A DNA stretch of 64,000 nucleotides from Stenocarpella maydis. Its lineage: Eukaryota > Ascomycota > Sordariomycetes > Diaporthales > Diaporthaceae. The DNA lies in the NCBI GenBank assembly GCA_002270565.1, contig NQMI01000003.1, positions 799,331 through 863,330 on the forward strand, written 5' to 3'. Positions 1-11,899 of this stretch are shown piece after piece. A model generated the notes under the pieces. It made no database searches and had not been told where the DNA came from. It saw only the letters and a program-made list of their open reading frames with translations. Position 1 is the stretch's first letter. Every line of letters starts with the position of its first letter. A program made the position numbers and the translations under genes.

Positions 1-971
1 CAGCCGGTCAGCCAAAACAGGCACAAGATCGCGCTATTTTTTTTCCGCGCCGAGTGTCGCTATGAGAGGGGAGCGGGCCACAGCTTCTGTTCGCCGGCTG
101 TTGAATCCAGCCAGGTCATTGGAGAACGGCTGTAGCGTCTGCTGCGTGGCTTTTCACGCCCGCCATCGTCACAAGCTGTCTCGCTCGCGTGATTTCGCTC
201 TGGGCGGTGCGACGTGTGTAGCCTTCCAGTTGGGAGGAAGAGTTAGCAGTTGGCAATCATGGCCATTGAGACACCGAACAAAACAAAAATTCGCCAACGC
301 ACCAGTTCAACCTGCTCAGCTCCTGCCACGGCCGCCGCCTAGGCCAACCGAGCTCTTCCACGTCACCAACACACACACACACAAAACCACTTTAATAAAA
401 CCACTTTACGCGTTATGCCACGCCCTCTGCGCGCACTGGTGAACCCCCGCGGTGCTGCGGCAATCTCCCGTCAGCTGGGATGCTCGATCATCTGGCGTCA
501 GCATCTGCATCTGGCCTCGACCAACCAGGCCTGTCGCACTAGGTCCGGCTCACCAAGAGGGGCTAAATTTCCAAGTCGCTCAGGACCAAAATGACTGAGA
601 AAGCCTCGAAAGCGGAAGGCTGCCTCATGAAGAGGAGGGAAGCGGCTCGGCTAGCAGCAACCGACCGTCTGCCACCGCCTCTTTATCTCCAGTGTTGCCT
701 GGGCTTGTTGTTAATGAGTTTTCATCATCCTCGCCCGCGGGCGTGAATCTTCTCATCTCGTAGACGCGATGTCGTGACGGAATGTCCAGCCCACGATACG
801 AGCTGCCTGGGATGGCGGGAGAGTTTAGGTCCCAGGATGGCCCCTCGCGGTTTCAGCAACTATCGCTTTTAACGCCGCAGGAGGGACAGGTCCAAATTCA
901 TAAATCATGCAGCGCCAATCCCCCCCCCCGCTCCCATCCAACCCACCCTGTTACATAGTACCTCCAGGCCT
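1..971. other. No gene recognised (left flank)
   Basis: Mixed-composition DNA with short open frames on both strands. None shows a recognisable domain, start context or intron pattern. The 126-aa frame at 62-442 ends in a CA-rich tract and looks like chance. Confidence 0.5.
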
Positions 972-979
972 TTCTTTTG

Positions 980-1025
980 GAGATCGGAGATTCGCACATA
1001 AGAAAACGGAGGGTACACAGATACA
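980..1025 (+). repeat. Left 46-bp terminal inverted repeat of the MULE derivative
   Basis: Perfect reverse complement of 2266-2311. Identity stops abruptly after base 46. The 8-bp target duplication lies immediately outside. Confidence 0.92.
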
Positions 1026-1158
1026 AGTGCACCCCCAGTGCGCCAACGTTAATTCAGACCACCAATTCGCCATACACAACAGAAAAACACAGTCATTGAC
1101 TACACATATCCTCATCTATCCTCATCGCTACTATCGTGACTTCTGCCTGGGTGGTTTG

Positions 1159-2100
1159 CTACTTGTTTCCTCGTCTGGGGCGCTCCCTCACCGACCCCAG
1201 CACCGTAATCTCCTCCTGGGTCTCCTTCTCGTCGCCGACGAGGTCGTCAACGAGGTCGTCGACAGTCAGATCTAGCTGTGGCAGCTGGTTGATAGTCTCA
1301 CGAGCCCTCGTACGGGGCTTCTTGGCTACTGGTTTGGCGGTTGACGGCGTCGTCGCCGGCGAGGCCGTCTCTGCAGAACGTCGCTTCGGAAGCCGGCGAA
1401 TCGCTCGCTCCGTGAGTGCTTCCGCCAACTGCTGGTCTCGTCGGACGGCTTCTCGCTGGTTCTTCCTGCTACGAGAGTCCTCCTGGTCCAGCGATTCGAG
1501 GGTCTCGTCATTCCACTCGAATGCTGAGTTGACCCGTTGCACGGAAGCCGTCGTCGCCCTCGTTTTATCGCCTGCCCTACTGCCCAGACTGCTAGTTGTT
1601 GAGGTTGTCTTCTTACCCATTACGGCTTTCCCACGGGTTGCGAGGATTCCGTCTTCGTCTGCACCAAACGTAGTCTCGTTGCGAGGTCTTCCCTTCGTCG
1701 TAGTGACCTTCTGCGGCGAGAGGACTGCTAAGAGAGGGTTTCCGACTGAGAGGTCACGATCCAGCCAGTAAGACTTGTGGATATCCTCTCTCTGGAGAGG
1801 ACGACTGTCTTCCTCGCAGTCAGCAATTCGATTTGCGCAGGGTAGGCCGTACTGGGTGTAGATGGGGCAAACGCAAGTTGCAGGTGAGTAGTTTCCCCGT
1901 GGAATTTGCCCCTAAAGCATACGTTTTGCGTGACTTCTCGTCGTGGCAAGTAGCTCAAGGGCCGCCCACGAGACTTGAAGTGGAAGCTTGCCCAGCCACT
2001 TCTGCCCGTTGAATTTCTCACATCGCTGCAGGGGTAGAAAACTACTATCTGAGCAGCTAGAGGGTATTTTCGATGCTGAATTGACTGATTGCAAGAAGAA
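1159..2100 (-). pseudogene. MULE transposase C-terminal fragment (SWIM-type zinc finger region)
   Basis: Read on the minus strand from about 2030 to 1159, the frame gives a SWIM-like block: CVC, about 8 residues, then YGLPCANRI. This is followed by a PLQREDIH segment, a KGRPRNE basic motif and an acidic Ser/Thr-rich tail ending at 1159. That order is typical of the C terminus of fungal Mutator-like transposases. The final zinc ligand, usually His in GLPCAHRI, is Asn here. A stop codon near 1915 separates the SWIM block from the upstream helical segment (KWLGKLPLQVSWAALELL). A Met-initiated 153-aa open frame (1159-1620) covers only the basic/acidic tail. The DDE catalytic core is absent. The remnant is not expected to be an active transposase; a captured tail peptide cannot be excluded. 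Confidence 0.75.
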
Positions 2101-2265
2101 TTCGGTGCGTTTGACGATGTGGTGGTGGGTGGGTGGGTGGTTGAAGTTTGCAGGCAGAAGGGGGTTTGGCGGGCGGGTGGGCAAGGCGGTAAAAAGCACG
2201 GTGGGTGGGTGTTCGGATGTGGTCGAATGGGGCGCTCTGATTGGCTGCAGCGACTAAATAAACAA

Positions 2266-2311
2266 TGTATCTGTGTACCCTCCGTTTTCTTATGTGCGAA
2301 TCTCCGATCTC
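2266..2311 (-). repeat. Right 46-bp terminal inverted repeat of the MULE derivative
   Basis: Perfect reverse complement of 980-1025, followed directly by the second TTCTTTTG copy at 2312-2319. Confidence 0.92.
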
Positions 2312-2319
2312 TTCTTTTG

Positions 2320-3936
2320 CTCCTCGCTGGCGATGCAACGTCCGGCGCCTAGGACAACGTCGTGGCCAGGCTCCCGCCAGGAGACAGCTGGCGCCCCGTG
2401 ATGGCAGCTATTGCTGGATTTGGTTGATCAACTCGGCGGCCCGCCAGTAGAAGCCCATCCCTGGGTGCGAAGACTGGGCTGCGGCTGGCTTGGGTGGATG
2501 GATCCCTGGCTTGAAGGAATGACACTATCTCACTGGCGCTTGGGCTGGTATGGTTTTATACGTGAAATCTATGTCTCCCCTTGGCTGGAATACTTTACTT
2601 CGGGTTTGATCCTGCGTCCGCGTGCATTTTTAACACCAGCTCAGCCAAGTGGCTTGCTACCTCCAGCGGCGCGAGCTGGCATATGGTATCACCCAGGGAG
2701 TAGCTGAAGTCGGCATTATTTCTCACGTCTTTCCCCTCATTCGACGGCGCGACGGCAATTCCCAGTAACCGTTGACGAGAAGGGCACGTTGTCTTGGAAG
2801 GGCCAGGTCTTTCAATACCGTGAGACCCACTCTTTCAAGGCCTCATCACCTCTGGTTTAGTACATACCATTCAGTGTCTGTTCGTTCACACCAATTTGTT
2901 CTGGCCCGAGCCTATCTTTGAGCGAGGCTGCAAGTCTTGTTTGACAAGGCCGATGGCGCGCAGGCCATCATCGTCTGTGTGCTCTATAAATGTGCTGGCC
3001 GCTTGTGTAGGCGGCAAGGCTGTCTATCTACCAAGATGAAAAGACATTCGGCTATAGATTCCGATATGCCTCCCGCAGCCTATCAGTGGCATGGCCCTGG
3101 ACGCACAGCCCATCCCTCTCCTGTACTCTTTTCTGAAGACGCGTTCTCAAATGCGCTCAACCAACGGAACGGGACCGCTTCACCCTGAATGTCTCACACA
3201 CGAGCCACGCGGACGTGCCGCTGTGTGCGATGTAAATTGGGAATCGCCGGTTCGCTTAGATTACACAAGAGGTACGCACAGATGGGTCGACGATGCCGGT
3301 CCACACGCGTCCGAGACATTGTCATCTAAGATGTGTCGGATGCAAAAGCCCATGAGCGCCCCCCCCCTTTTGGCTGAGAAGGCTCTTTTTTTGCAAAGAG
3401 TCTTAAAGAGCGGGGGCGTGGCGGCCGGTTGGATTCCGCGAGTCTCTCGGAGGGCCACAGACATCTATTCTTTTTTGCACTCGCCAGCATCCGAGCCATA
3501 TTGCCGCCTCCCCCTGTGCTGCCCCTTACCTAGTAGACACGCGCTGTCAAGACACGCAAGGAATGGACGGCGACTCTTGAGCCGCTGCCAGAAAGTGTGC
3601 GCAGGGGCTGTTGGAGCTCCGGCAGTGGCCAGCTCATGGATGGCCTCTCCAAAACCAAGAAGTCAGCTGGTGAGGGTCAGAGGCATATCATAATCTTCTG
3701 GCTTGGTCCGCAGGCAAACACAGGCGTTCGTATTTCAGATCAAGACACGCACGGGGGGCATGGTGATGGCCGATATCAAGGCGGCATAAAAGCCCACACT
3801 CGGAGTGATATACCAACAAGTGGTGGGAGGGAATTGTCCACAAAATCATAAGAAGCGATGAAGCCGGTTCATGATCGAACGCGAGTGCCAAGTGCGGCTT
3901 GTGGAGGGATCGCATGCGACTATGAGACTGTTATGT
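2320..3936. other. No gene recognised
   Basis: About 1.6 kb of mixed composition. The longest open frame (200 aa at 3091-3693, plus strand) has no recognisable domain and a composition like shadow frames in GC-rich DNA. It is left uncalled. Confidence 0.5.
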
Positions 3937-6041
3937 TCAGGGGACAAACTGAACTAATTTATGTCTCCTCACATCAGATCTTTCCACCTTGCAGGTCTGC
4001 ATGACATTTCCGTCATCTTGGGACAGCGTGATGCGCGAAGCACCCCCATCAGAGTCGATTTCCTCCTCCAGAAGCGTCCTTCCTCCGCTCGCCCTCCGAT
4101 GCTCAAAGACGATCTTGGTCGGATTCTTGACCTGGAGCTTCCGCAACAAAGTCTCCCTGGGCTCGCCCAGCCGGGGTTTTATGAACGGGTCATACCTCAG
4201 GCCTCCGGGGATCCGTTGCATTCCCAGGATATCGCCTCTCTCGTCGCCCACGTGGGCCCTGTCCATGCCTGGCGCAAAGGACATGTAATACGCCAGGAAA
4301 GGGAGGACACCAGATAATCTCTCGCCGCTGTACCCGGCCGGTGGCTTGAGTCTGGCATCGAGCTTGATGATACAGGTGGGGAAGAGGTCATGGTTGTATG
4401 AGCCGTCCTTGGAGAGTTGGACCCCACCGAGGAGTTCAAAGATCATCAGGCGCGACTGCTTCGCGTTGGCACCTAGGACGGTGACGACGCTTGCGGCATT
4501 CATGTCCATGGGGGTGAAGCCTAGGGTTACAAAATCGGCGTGGTACAGGATGGGGGTTTCGCAACCACTGTCAAGCAGCATCTCGAAGCAGTGAGTCAGC
4601 CCAGCAGCATTGGAGGCGTCTGCAACCGTCGCAGCAGGTTCGGTGCTGCTGGAGGGGGCACCTTTCGCTGACCTCTCATTGAGGTTGTGCGGCGGATATG
4701 TGTAGGCATCCACAACCCCGGCGTCCTTGACTCTCTTCACCACATCGGCATCGCTCTCGCCATCGCCGACCAGCACCCACTTTCTCTTGGTGCTCGGCTT
4801 GCCGCCCCTGGAATGCTTCACCTGTGTGCCGCCCACCCGACAGGTCAGGGCGCTTTCTTTCCGAAAACACATTGGGATACGAAAATGACACTGGTCATCC
4901 CGAAACTGAACACCGGGTTCGTTAATTTGCGTGACATCGAGGACAAGTGCCTTTTTGGCGTTCACCGTATCCCTGCCGCCGGCCAGCGGTGGCTCCCACC
5001 AGACTGCAGCATTGAGAGTCAGCTTTCAAAGAACCATGGAAGGAGTTTCACACAGATACGGCGCGGATCGCGTCGTAGCGTGGCCATGGCACTGGAGACG
5101 TAGGCTCCCTTGGGGGGTGGGGGGGGGATCCGTATTCCAAAGCGGGTTGAAAATGACTCCGGAAGCTGCTTACAGTGCCCGGGGCCGTGCTCCTTGAAAT
5201 ACCCATCCAGGCGCTCCTTCCTGTCGATGGTGAACTCGGCCCAGGTGCGGCAGGTCGTGTCGACAATACGTCCCGCATATATCAGGGTATAGGCGGAGGA
5301 GCAGCCTATGGTACCCTCCAGATATCCACGGATCGCAGCCGAGATGTTGGCCCTCATCGGCTCGCACTCGGGCTCTGTACTTTCAGCGAGCGTTTCCCGG
5401 AGGACGACAAGACGGGATTTCACGCGCCCCTCTTTGAAGGCCCGTGTCTCTCTCAGGGGGACATCGTCTTCCGGGTCGGCCCTGGCGCAGATGCTCTCGT
5501 ACTCCCTTGCTGCGCTCTTGCGTCGCTCATCCAGTGCGTTTAGCTGCGGGCCTTCTGATGTCTGCCTGCGGTGGTGCTGGTAGATGTGCTCCCACTGCAG
5601 CATGTTCCTGCGCGCGACTTCTTTCGCGCTGGGGTTCCCGGCGTCGACGGATGATGATCCTATCACCAGTGAGGGCTGCCACTCAACAGCCTCTCGATGT
5701 TTCGAGGCCGGCTCGGCGTGCTTGCGCGACAGTATTGTATCGAAGTCCTCGAAATCCGACAATTCGTCCTCCGCCTCGGATCCCTTCACCTGTCCTGCCT
5801 CGGTCGCTTGCGGCTCTGAAGAGGTGTCTCCAGCCGCCGGGGCTGACTCTTCCGGGGCCTCTGCTATGGTGGGATACCTGCCGGGCTGGTACGCCTTGAC
5901 AGCGCCAGGCCCCGCGGCAGGGCCTTCATCCTGGTGTGCCCTGCTACGAGACGGGCGGGCGATTTGAAGACGGGATCGCAGTCGTTGTACACCCTCTTCG
6001 AGCCTTGGTGGGAGTCTATCACTGCGGACTTTGCGATCCAT
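3937..6041 (-). CDS. Uncharacterised 682-aa protein with a retropepsin-like domain
   Basis: Two exons: 6041-5060 and 5003-3937. The 56-nt intron has a GTATCT donor, a CTGAC branch site and a CTGCAG acceptor, and joins the frames in phase. The start at 6041 has A at -3; an upstream in-frame ATG at 6173 has a poorer context and would add 44 residues. The N-terminal half is charged and disordered (Ser/Glu/Asp-rich, residues about 1-170), then helical. The C-terminal half carries LLDSGCETPILYH (Asp-Ser-Gly near residue 472) and, about 114 residues later, GDILGM. This is the DSG...ILG pattern of retropepsin-like aspartic protease folds. Whether it cleaves anything is unknown. No reverse transcriptase or integrase lies nearby and the frame is intact, so it looks like a host gene rather than a transposon relic. 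It is divergently paired with the gene at 6804. Confidence 0.75.
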
Positions 6042-6803
6042 GCTGGCCGGCTCTGCTGAGGTCGTGCTCGCCACACGGCCTTCCTCGCAACGCGACACCG
6101 AGACACCTGAGGGAGATGCCGATGCACCGTAGGTGATGATGGTCCAGACCTTCCATGGGGTTCTGCACTGCATGCAGCCTCAGCCGCAAGGCCGTGATGG
6201 GACTCGAAACAAAGACGGGACGCTTCCAGCACCCATGCCGACAGGATCTTTGAGCAGCAGCTGTGTGGCAGCCCGGGATAGATCGGGGGTGTTTTGTTCG
6301 GGTGCATTCCGGAAGCGGCAACTCTCGACTGCTGGCTTTCTGCCACGCATATTCTTCATTGTTGTGCCCATCCTGGCCGGGCACGAGAGCACCAACCCGG
6401 TGTCTGCGGCGCGGCTGGAATGCAGCCCAGGTCGGCGTCCCGCCGCCACTCGTGCAGGCATCCGCTGAGAGGCCGGATTCAATGCTCCTCGGGGGCAGGT
6501 GGACGAGAATACACGGTCATTGTCCTCGCGATGCATGCAAGCGTGGAGAGGAGCGCAACCAGATAATATGTCTATTGCAACGGACCTCCCAACCGGCGGG
6601 AGAGATTGCTTCCTACTTTCCTTCTTCTTTCCGTTCTTTCCTGCGCGCACAAGCGGTCAGCCCGCGCAGTTTCCGCCTGTCTGCCTCATCCTATGAGCCG
6701 GCGACGGTACGCCCTGGACTCTGCACGAACCTTGGCAGCACAGTCCCTTGTGTCATAGACCAGTCGAGCATTTATATAGCAATACCCCTGGTTATGGCTC
6801 AGA
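6042..6803. promoter_or_regulatory. Shared divergent promoter region of the 3.9-11.4 kb gene pair
   Basis: About 760 bp separates the two proposed start codons, so both genes probably share this control region. A TATATA stretch at 6773-6778 lies about 26 bp before the plus-strand ATG at 6804; a short out-of-frame ATG at 6793 intervenes. No operator or named regulator site is claimed. Confidence 0.4.
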
Positions 6804-9800
6804 ATGTCGTCGGTCCAATCCAGGCCTCTCGATGCAGCGTTCGTCCGGCTTTTACGAAACACGGTTGGAGATCAAGCCCATCTCCTTCCCGACCGTGGCG
6901 CCCACTGGCAAGCTGTCTTTCGTCACTTTGCGGGCAGGACGGACTGTGAAATCAGCGCGTATATTGCACGCAACTTCGCGACTGGCACTTGGACAGGCAA
7001 CGAGCCGTGGTTTAACCAATATATACAAAACCTCTTCGCCAGGGAGGGGATTGATCGGACCCGCTATGCTCCGTCGAACCCACCTGCGCTTGATGATGCC
7101 GCCCGGGGCCAGTACAACCCCAGCAATACGGTCCGTGAACATCTAACCCGTCTCTGATGGGCGACGAGTTGTGGAGGGAGTGCTCCCACCCCCTAGCGTG
7201 TGCCAACTAACACTCTATCCCTATTACAGCTCGGGCGTGGCAATGTGTTCCCTGCCTATCCTGCGCTCGACGCAGGCACGCCGCACCTGAACCAGCAGCA
7301 GTTCGACGCATTGCCGCCTGACCAGCGCCAGCAATACCAACTCACCAGCTCGTTCGGCGGCAATCGCTTCCAACGTGTGCCGGGCGCAGGCACAGCACCC
7401 GGGGGAGGCACTCCGGGGGTGGCGGCGGGTGGCACGGCCGGGACCAATGGACCACCCCAGCCCAGCACATCCACCACCGGCAGCCCTGCCGTCACCGGTA
7501 GTGGCACATCTACAGGCAGAAACACGTCTGGGACTGGCGTGCCGCCAGCTACAACCCAGTCCCGCACCGGCAATACCCCAGGACCGGGTGTGCCTCTGGT
7601 GCCGTCATCTGGGGGTCAGCCGGGACCTGATATTTCGTACCCACCGCTCCCGACAGACACATCTGGCTTCGGGACAGGCGGCCCAGCATTCACTCGCCCT
7701 CCGGCTACCGGCCTGGACTTCGGGACTCGTGGCGGAGGCACACCGCAGCAGGGTGGGCGTCCTCCTGGGCCCCCTAGCTTTACGCCCGGTGGATCCCATG
7801 GCGTTTCGCCCTATAGCATACTAACACCAGGGCCGAATACCAGTGATATCCCATCAGGAACCGACCTAAGCACACCAGGGACTGGGCGGGATACCCCTTT
7901 TACCACACCAGGGACTGGCGCCCCTAGAGCACCGAGTGGAACCCGGACGCGGACCCGGACGGGGCCGCGAGTCACAGCTCCGCCGCCTGCCGTTCCGGGT
8001 CCCGCGGCAGCAATCCCGCCCGCGACAGCTGGCCCTGGCGACCCGTCACTGGGTGATGGCCTTGGAGTCCCGCCAGTGCCTCCCATGGGCGCGCCCGGCA
8101 GTAGCGCACCGCCGCCACCTCCGGGCGGGATCCCACCGGGGCCTCCCAGGGCAGACGGCAGTGTACCTCCCCCCCTGGAGCCGTCACAGTCGGACCGGCA
8201 GAGTTCTTTTGTATTCCGCAACCAGGTCCAGCCGCCCATTGCGACGCGTCTCAGAGAGATCCTGGTATATCTCGACGAGGCGGATATCGACCGGGAAATG
8301 CATTTTGAGAGGAATGTCCGAGAAATCCAGGCACTCTTGGACGCCATCGACAATGATGGTTTGATTCCAAACATGGGCGCAGAAACGAGACTCATGGTCC
8401 AAGAGGCGCGCCAAAAGATCCAGGCGCACAGGGTCTACAACCAGACCCACTATGGGGCCAACACCTCCAACAGAATCATCACCGCGGGCGCGATCGCCGC
8501 ACCCAAGCCCAGGCTCAAGTACAACGGCAAGCTGCCTCTCATCCTGGGCAGGGACCGCAGGGATGGCGAGCACCTGCAGCCAGAGGATTTCCCTACCCAT
8601 CCCCGGGCGGAGATGGTTGTCAACGACCAGTGGCTCACAGAGACAGAGCACCGAGCCGGCCTGACCGAGGAGAAGCGGGCGGACAGGCAAGCGAGGCTCT
8701 CGCAAGACGAAGAAGCGTGGTGGCGGCTCGGCCCATACCAGGACCCCGACCCGGACAACGCGGCTTTCAGGCAGGAACAGACATACGAGCAGTGCATCGG
8801 CGTCGACGGCGTCGGCTTCCAGGGGTGGGTCGACACCCGCCTCCCAAGCGACGGGCGGCCCGGGCTTATCAGGGAGCTCTTCAACAACGACCGCCTCGGG
8901 GACGGCAAGGACTGCTACGCCAGAGAGAGGGCCGCCCGCCGCGTGGGCCTGCAGGCTGCGCTACGGCAGCTCAGCAGCCACGAGAACAGGGCCGCCAACA
9001 CGCCCTGGCGCCGCGTCCGCCTGCCGCTCACGGCCGACGAGGTCAGTGCTATGCGCAGGAACACCGGCGCCGGGCCTGCGCGCAAGTACGACCTGCCAAG
9101 GCTGGAGAAGCATCAGCTCCAGCAGACGGACGGCAAGAACGACCCCCAGGGCTTCACGGCCAACATGGCCAAGTTCTGGGTGGACCACGACAGGGCCATG
9201 GCGACGGCGCGCGACGCGGTCGTCAGCCGCATGGGCTTTGGTGCCCCCCCCGTTGGCCAGCACGGCGGAAGGCCCCCGTCGGTGCTGCCGCCCATGTCGC
9301 TCTGGGGTGCCTACGTCGACACCGGGCTGAGCGCTGAAGATGAGTACCACCGGCAGATGCTGAAGCAGATGACGACGGTGAGAAGGCTGTTTGAGCGGGA
9401 GATGAAGACTGCCCCCAGGAGCCTCCTGAGGCACATGGACACCTTGTACAAACAAGGTCTTGCAGGTCATGATGACACGTACATGCCTGTTGGTGGGCAC
9501 CAGCGGAGGAGGCCCAGTGCTCTCGGGCCACGAGATACCGTCAGGAGTAACGGAGACATTGTGATGAGGGATCTTGACAAGATGGAGGTCTACTGGATCC
9601 GCTTCCTCCTTACGCAGTCCATCACCCCGGACATGACGCAGGAACTAGAGCCCCGCGCGTCCCTCTTCATCCTGTTTGCCGACAAGCTGCAGCGCATATT
9701 CAACGACGTCTCGGATCCGTTGTTCCCAGATCTGGAGACGAGAGTCAGCATCGAGCAGCTCCTTGACTACATTCACGCCAAGACGGATGGCCCGGTCAGG

Positions 9801-11393
9801 CGGGTAAAGTTCTACGCCCACGACGTACAGATGTGGCTGGAGCGCCTCCACAGCCAAGGTCGCTGCCGTTACCAGGAAGACTGGCGGTGCTATGGCTGGA
9901 TCAAACGCCCCATCCCCACGTGCCATCCTGAGCAGCTCGTCAGGTGGGCGCCGCCCGATGAGCACTGGAATCTTCGCCCCGACCAGAGGGCCGAGGATAT
10001 GGTGCTTGGTCCTCGGTTTGATCGCCTGCGGAACTGGCACTCGCTTGTGAGAAGGGGCCTTCAAAACAGCCGGCTGGACCAGAGGGTCGAGGACTACTTC
10101 CTTACCCTCGCATATCGCTGGGGCGTTTATATGGGCAGGCTGACTGGCGCCAACGGCCTAGAGCAACAGTGGAAGAGGAAGGCGCCGAGACCGAGCGGTG
10201 ACATGGCGGAGGCCATCAGTCATTACAAGAACGAGTTCGACAGGATTACCCAGTGGAACAGCGCCCCCAACAACCCTCTGGTGAGGCTCGTCAAGGCGAC
10301 GGTAGCTGCCAGGGCGAACGACAACGCCCTGACCGCGGAGACGTCGCTGGAGGTCATCCGCCATGGCATCATTGATGAGGCCGTCAAGAACGACAGCATG
10401 CTGTGGCCGGCGCGCAGCGCGAACAACTATCTGGACCCGAACGACAAAAAGGTCCGCCCCAACGTCTGGGGATGGGCCAGGCCCGAGGTCCGGGGCAAGG
10501 CCAAGAGGTTCTTCAGCGTCAACAGGTGGCCGGTGAAGCTCCAGACGGAGAGGAGGCAGGGTATCATCACGCGCGATGAGGCGCTCGACCCAGACCAACT
10601 CTGGAATCCCATAGTCGAGGACCCAACGCCGTCCAAGTACTACCGACCCAAGGCCAGGCCGTATGCCGACGAGAAGGTCCAGTTCAGGCCGGGCCACAGG
10701 AGCTTCTTGATCGGAGACACCCCGCGCCAGAAACAGGTGGTGATAGATAGGATATTTGCGCAGATGGGCAGAGGTAAGCCCGTGCTATCCCGGTTCCACC
10801 ATGAACCAAGTGCGACGTTGCGTGTACTATACTGACCGTGAACCCTCGTCGCAGCGATGATGCAACGGGCGCAGCCTGAAAACCAAGACGGGCACCCAGA
10901 CCCAGACGGGCAAGCAGGCCCAGGGCACCACAGCCACGAAGCCGACATGGAGCCACCCGGCTTCATCGAGAGGTGGTCCAGCTACCTGCTAAACCGCTTC
11001 GTCGACGAGGAAGACCACACCCGCTACCAAGAGCCTGGTGCGAAGCTCCGCAGGTTCCGCAGAGAGGACATCCCCAGAAGCGTGCGCCCGAGCCCGCCAA
11101 AGAGGGGCGCGGACGGTGATGCACAGGGCCCGGGGGCTAAGAGACCTCGACGTGATGGGCCGCAGGGCGCGGGCGGCGACAACCGGGGTGACGCTGGGCC
11201 GGACCGCGGCAACCAGCAGCCACAAGCACCGGGTGCTGGAGGAGGACCAGCACAGCAACAGCCACCAGCGGAGGGCGGGGCCGCGGGTGCACCAGGGCCT
11301 GCAGCGCAACAGGAGGCAGGCAACGGGCAAGGTGCAGAGGGAGCGACACTCTGGGACTTCTTGGGCCGCGCAGCAGCGGGTTTGGCCATCTAG
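6804..11393 (+). CDS. Uncharacterised ~1,470-aa protein with Pro/Gly/Thr-rich linker
   Basis: Three exons are proposed: 6804 to about 7130, 7230-10773 and 10855-11393. Intron 2 is well supported (GTAAGC donor, ACTGAC branch, CGCAG acceptor, phase kept). Intron 1 ends at a clear CTAAC...TTACAG; the in-phase donor at 7131 (GTCCGT) is weak, so its exact start is uncertain. Residues about 1-110 form a compact N-terminal region. About 160-435 is low-complexity Pro/Gly/Thr/Ser. About 440-1290 is a large globular, Arg/Trp-rich region with no family I recognise. The last about 180 residues hold a KRPRR patch (possible nuclear signal) and a Gly/Ala/Gln-rich tail. GC content is clearly higher than in flanking DNA and the frame is undamaged over more than 4 kb, which argues for selection. 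The function is unknown; the divergent partner has a retropepsin-like fold. Confidence 0.72.
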
Positions 11394-11897
11394 AGCAATA
11401 TCAAGGCTGCGTGAATCCGGTTCGGCAAGGGCCGTGGTAGCCTGTTCATACCCCGGCAGAAATGGGGCCTGATCGGGGGCGCTGGCTGTTCCAGTCCGCG
11501 AGGTGCTATTCGTCTGTTTCTCTGTAGCAATGGCCTGTGATTTTGGTATTGTGGTGTACTATCATTGCTAGGTAATGTTGAGTGACGGTACATTTTCCAG
11601 AATAGCATGCTTAGGAGGCTCGTATATCTCAAGGAAGCGTGAAGCGTTTCCTTGGGTTCATGTTAGTTTTAACGCCGAGCAGGCTGGTTGGCGGCTCTTA
11701 TACTTGAGGCCTGGTGGGTATTGACAATTCCGAACAGTGATGAAGTGAGTGATCGAGGACATGATTGAAGGGCAGGGTAGACTGGAGGTCAACTAGACGT
11801 TGATGTCCAAGTTGGTGAGAGGACTCTACTAACAGGCCTGGCACCGATTGGCATGACTTCGTGTTAGTGGGTCTCGTGTCGTGCACCATACAAACAG
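11394..11897. other. 3' flank, no gene recognised
   Basis: Likely holds the 3' untranslated region of the preceding gene. At its right edge, 11873-11890 (CTCGTGTCGTGCACCATA) closely resembles the right end of the palindromic element that starts 7 bp further on. Confidence 0.45.
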
Positions 11898-11899
11898 TA

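Larger units (their letters stand above)
980..2311 (-). mobile_element. Short MULE-derived DNA transposon with perfect 46-bp TIRs
   Basis: The two ends, 980-1025 and 2266-2311, are perfect inverted repeats of 46 bp; the outermost bases are GAGATCGGAGATTCGCACAT. The element is flanked by an identical 8-bp direct repeat, TTCTTTTG, at 972-979 and 2312-2319, which is the expected target-site duplication. The inside carries, on the minus strand, the C-terminal part of a Mutator-like (MULE) transposase. At 1,332 bp it is far too short for an autonomous MULE, so it is probably an internal-deletion derivative moved in trans. Perfect TIRs and TSD suggest recent movement. MULE duplications are often 8-11 bp; an 8-bp duplication alone would also fit hAT, but the transposase remnant favours MULE. 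Confidence 0.88.

Noticed and set aside
62..442. 126-aa open frame at the left edge
   Set aside because: No domain, poor composition, ends in a CA microsatellite-like tract; likely chance.
1136..1771. 211-aa plus-strand frame
   Set aside because: Antisense shadow of the MULE transposase tail; Ser/Arg-rich composition is what the complement of that tail gives.
7375..9337. Several 140-235-aa frames on both strands within 7.2-10.8 kb
   Set aside because: Shadows of the long GC-rich exon; Arg/Pro/Ala-rich with no domain.
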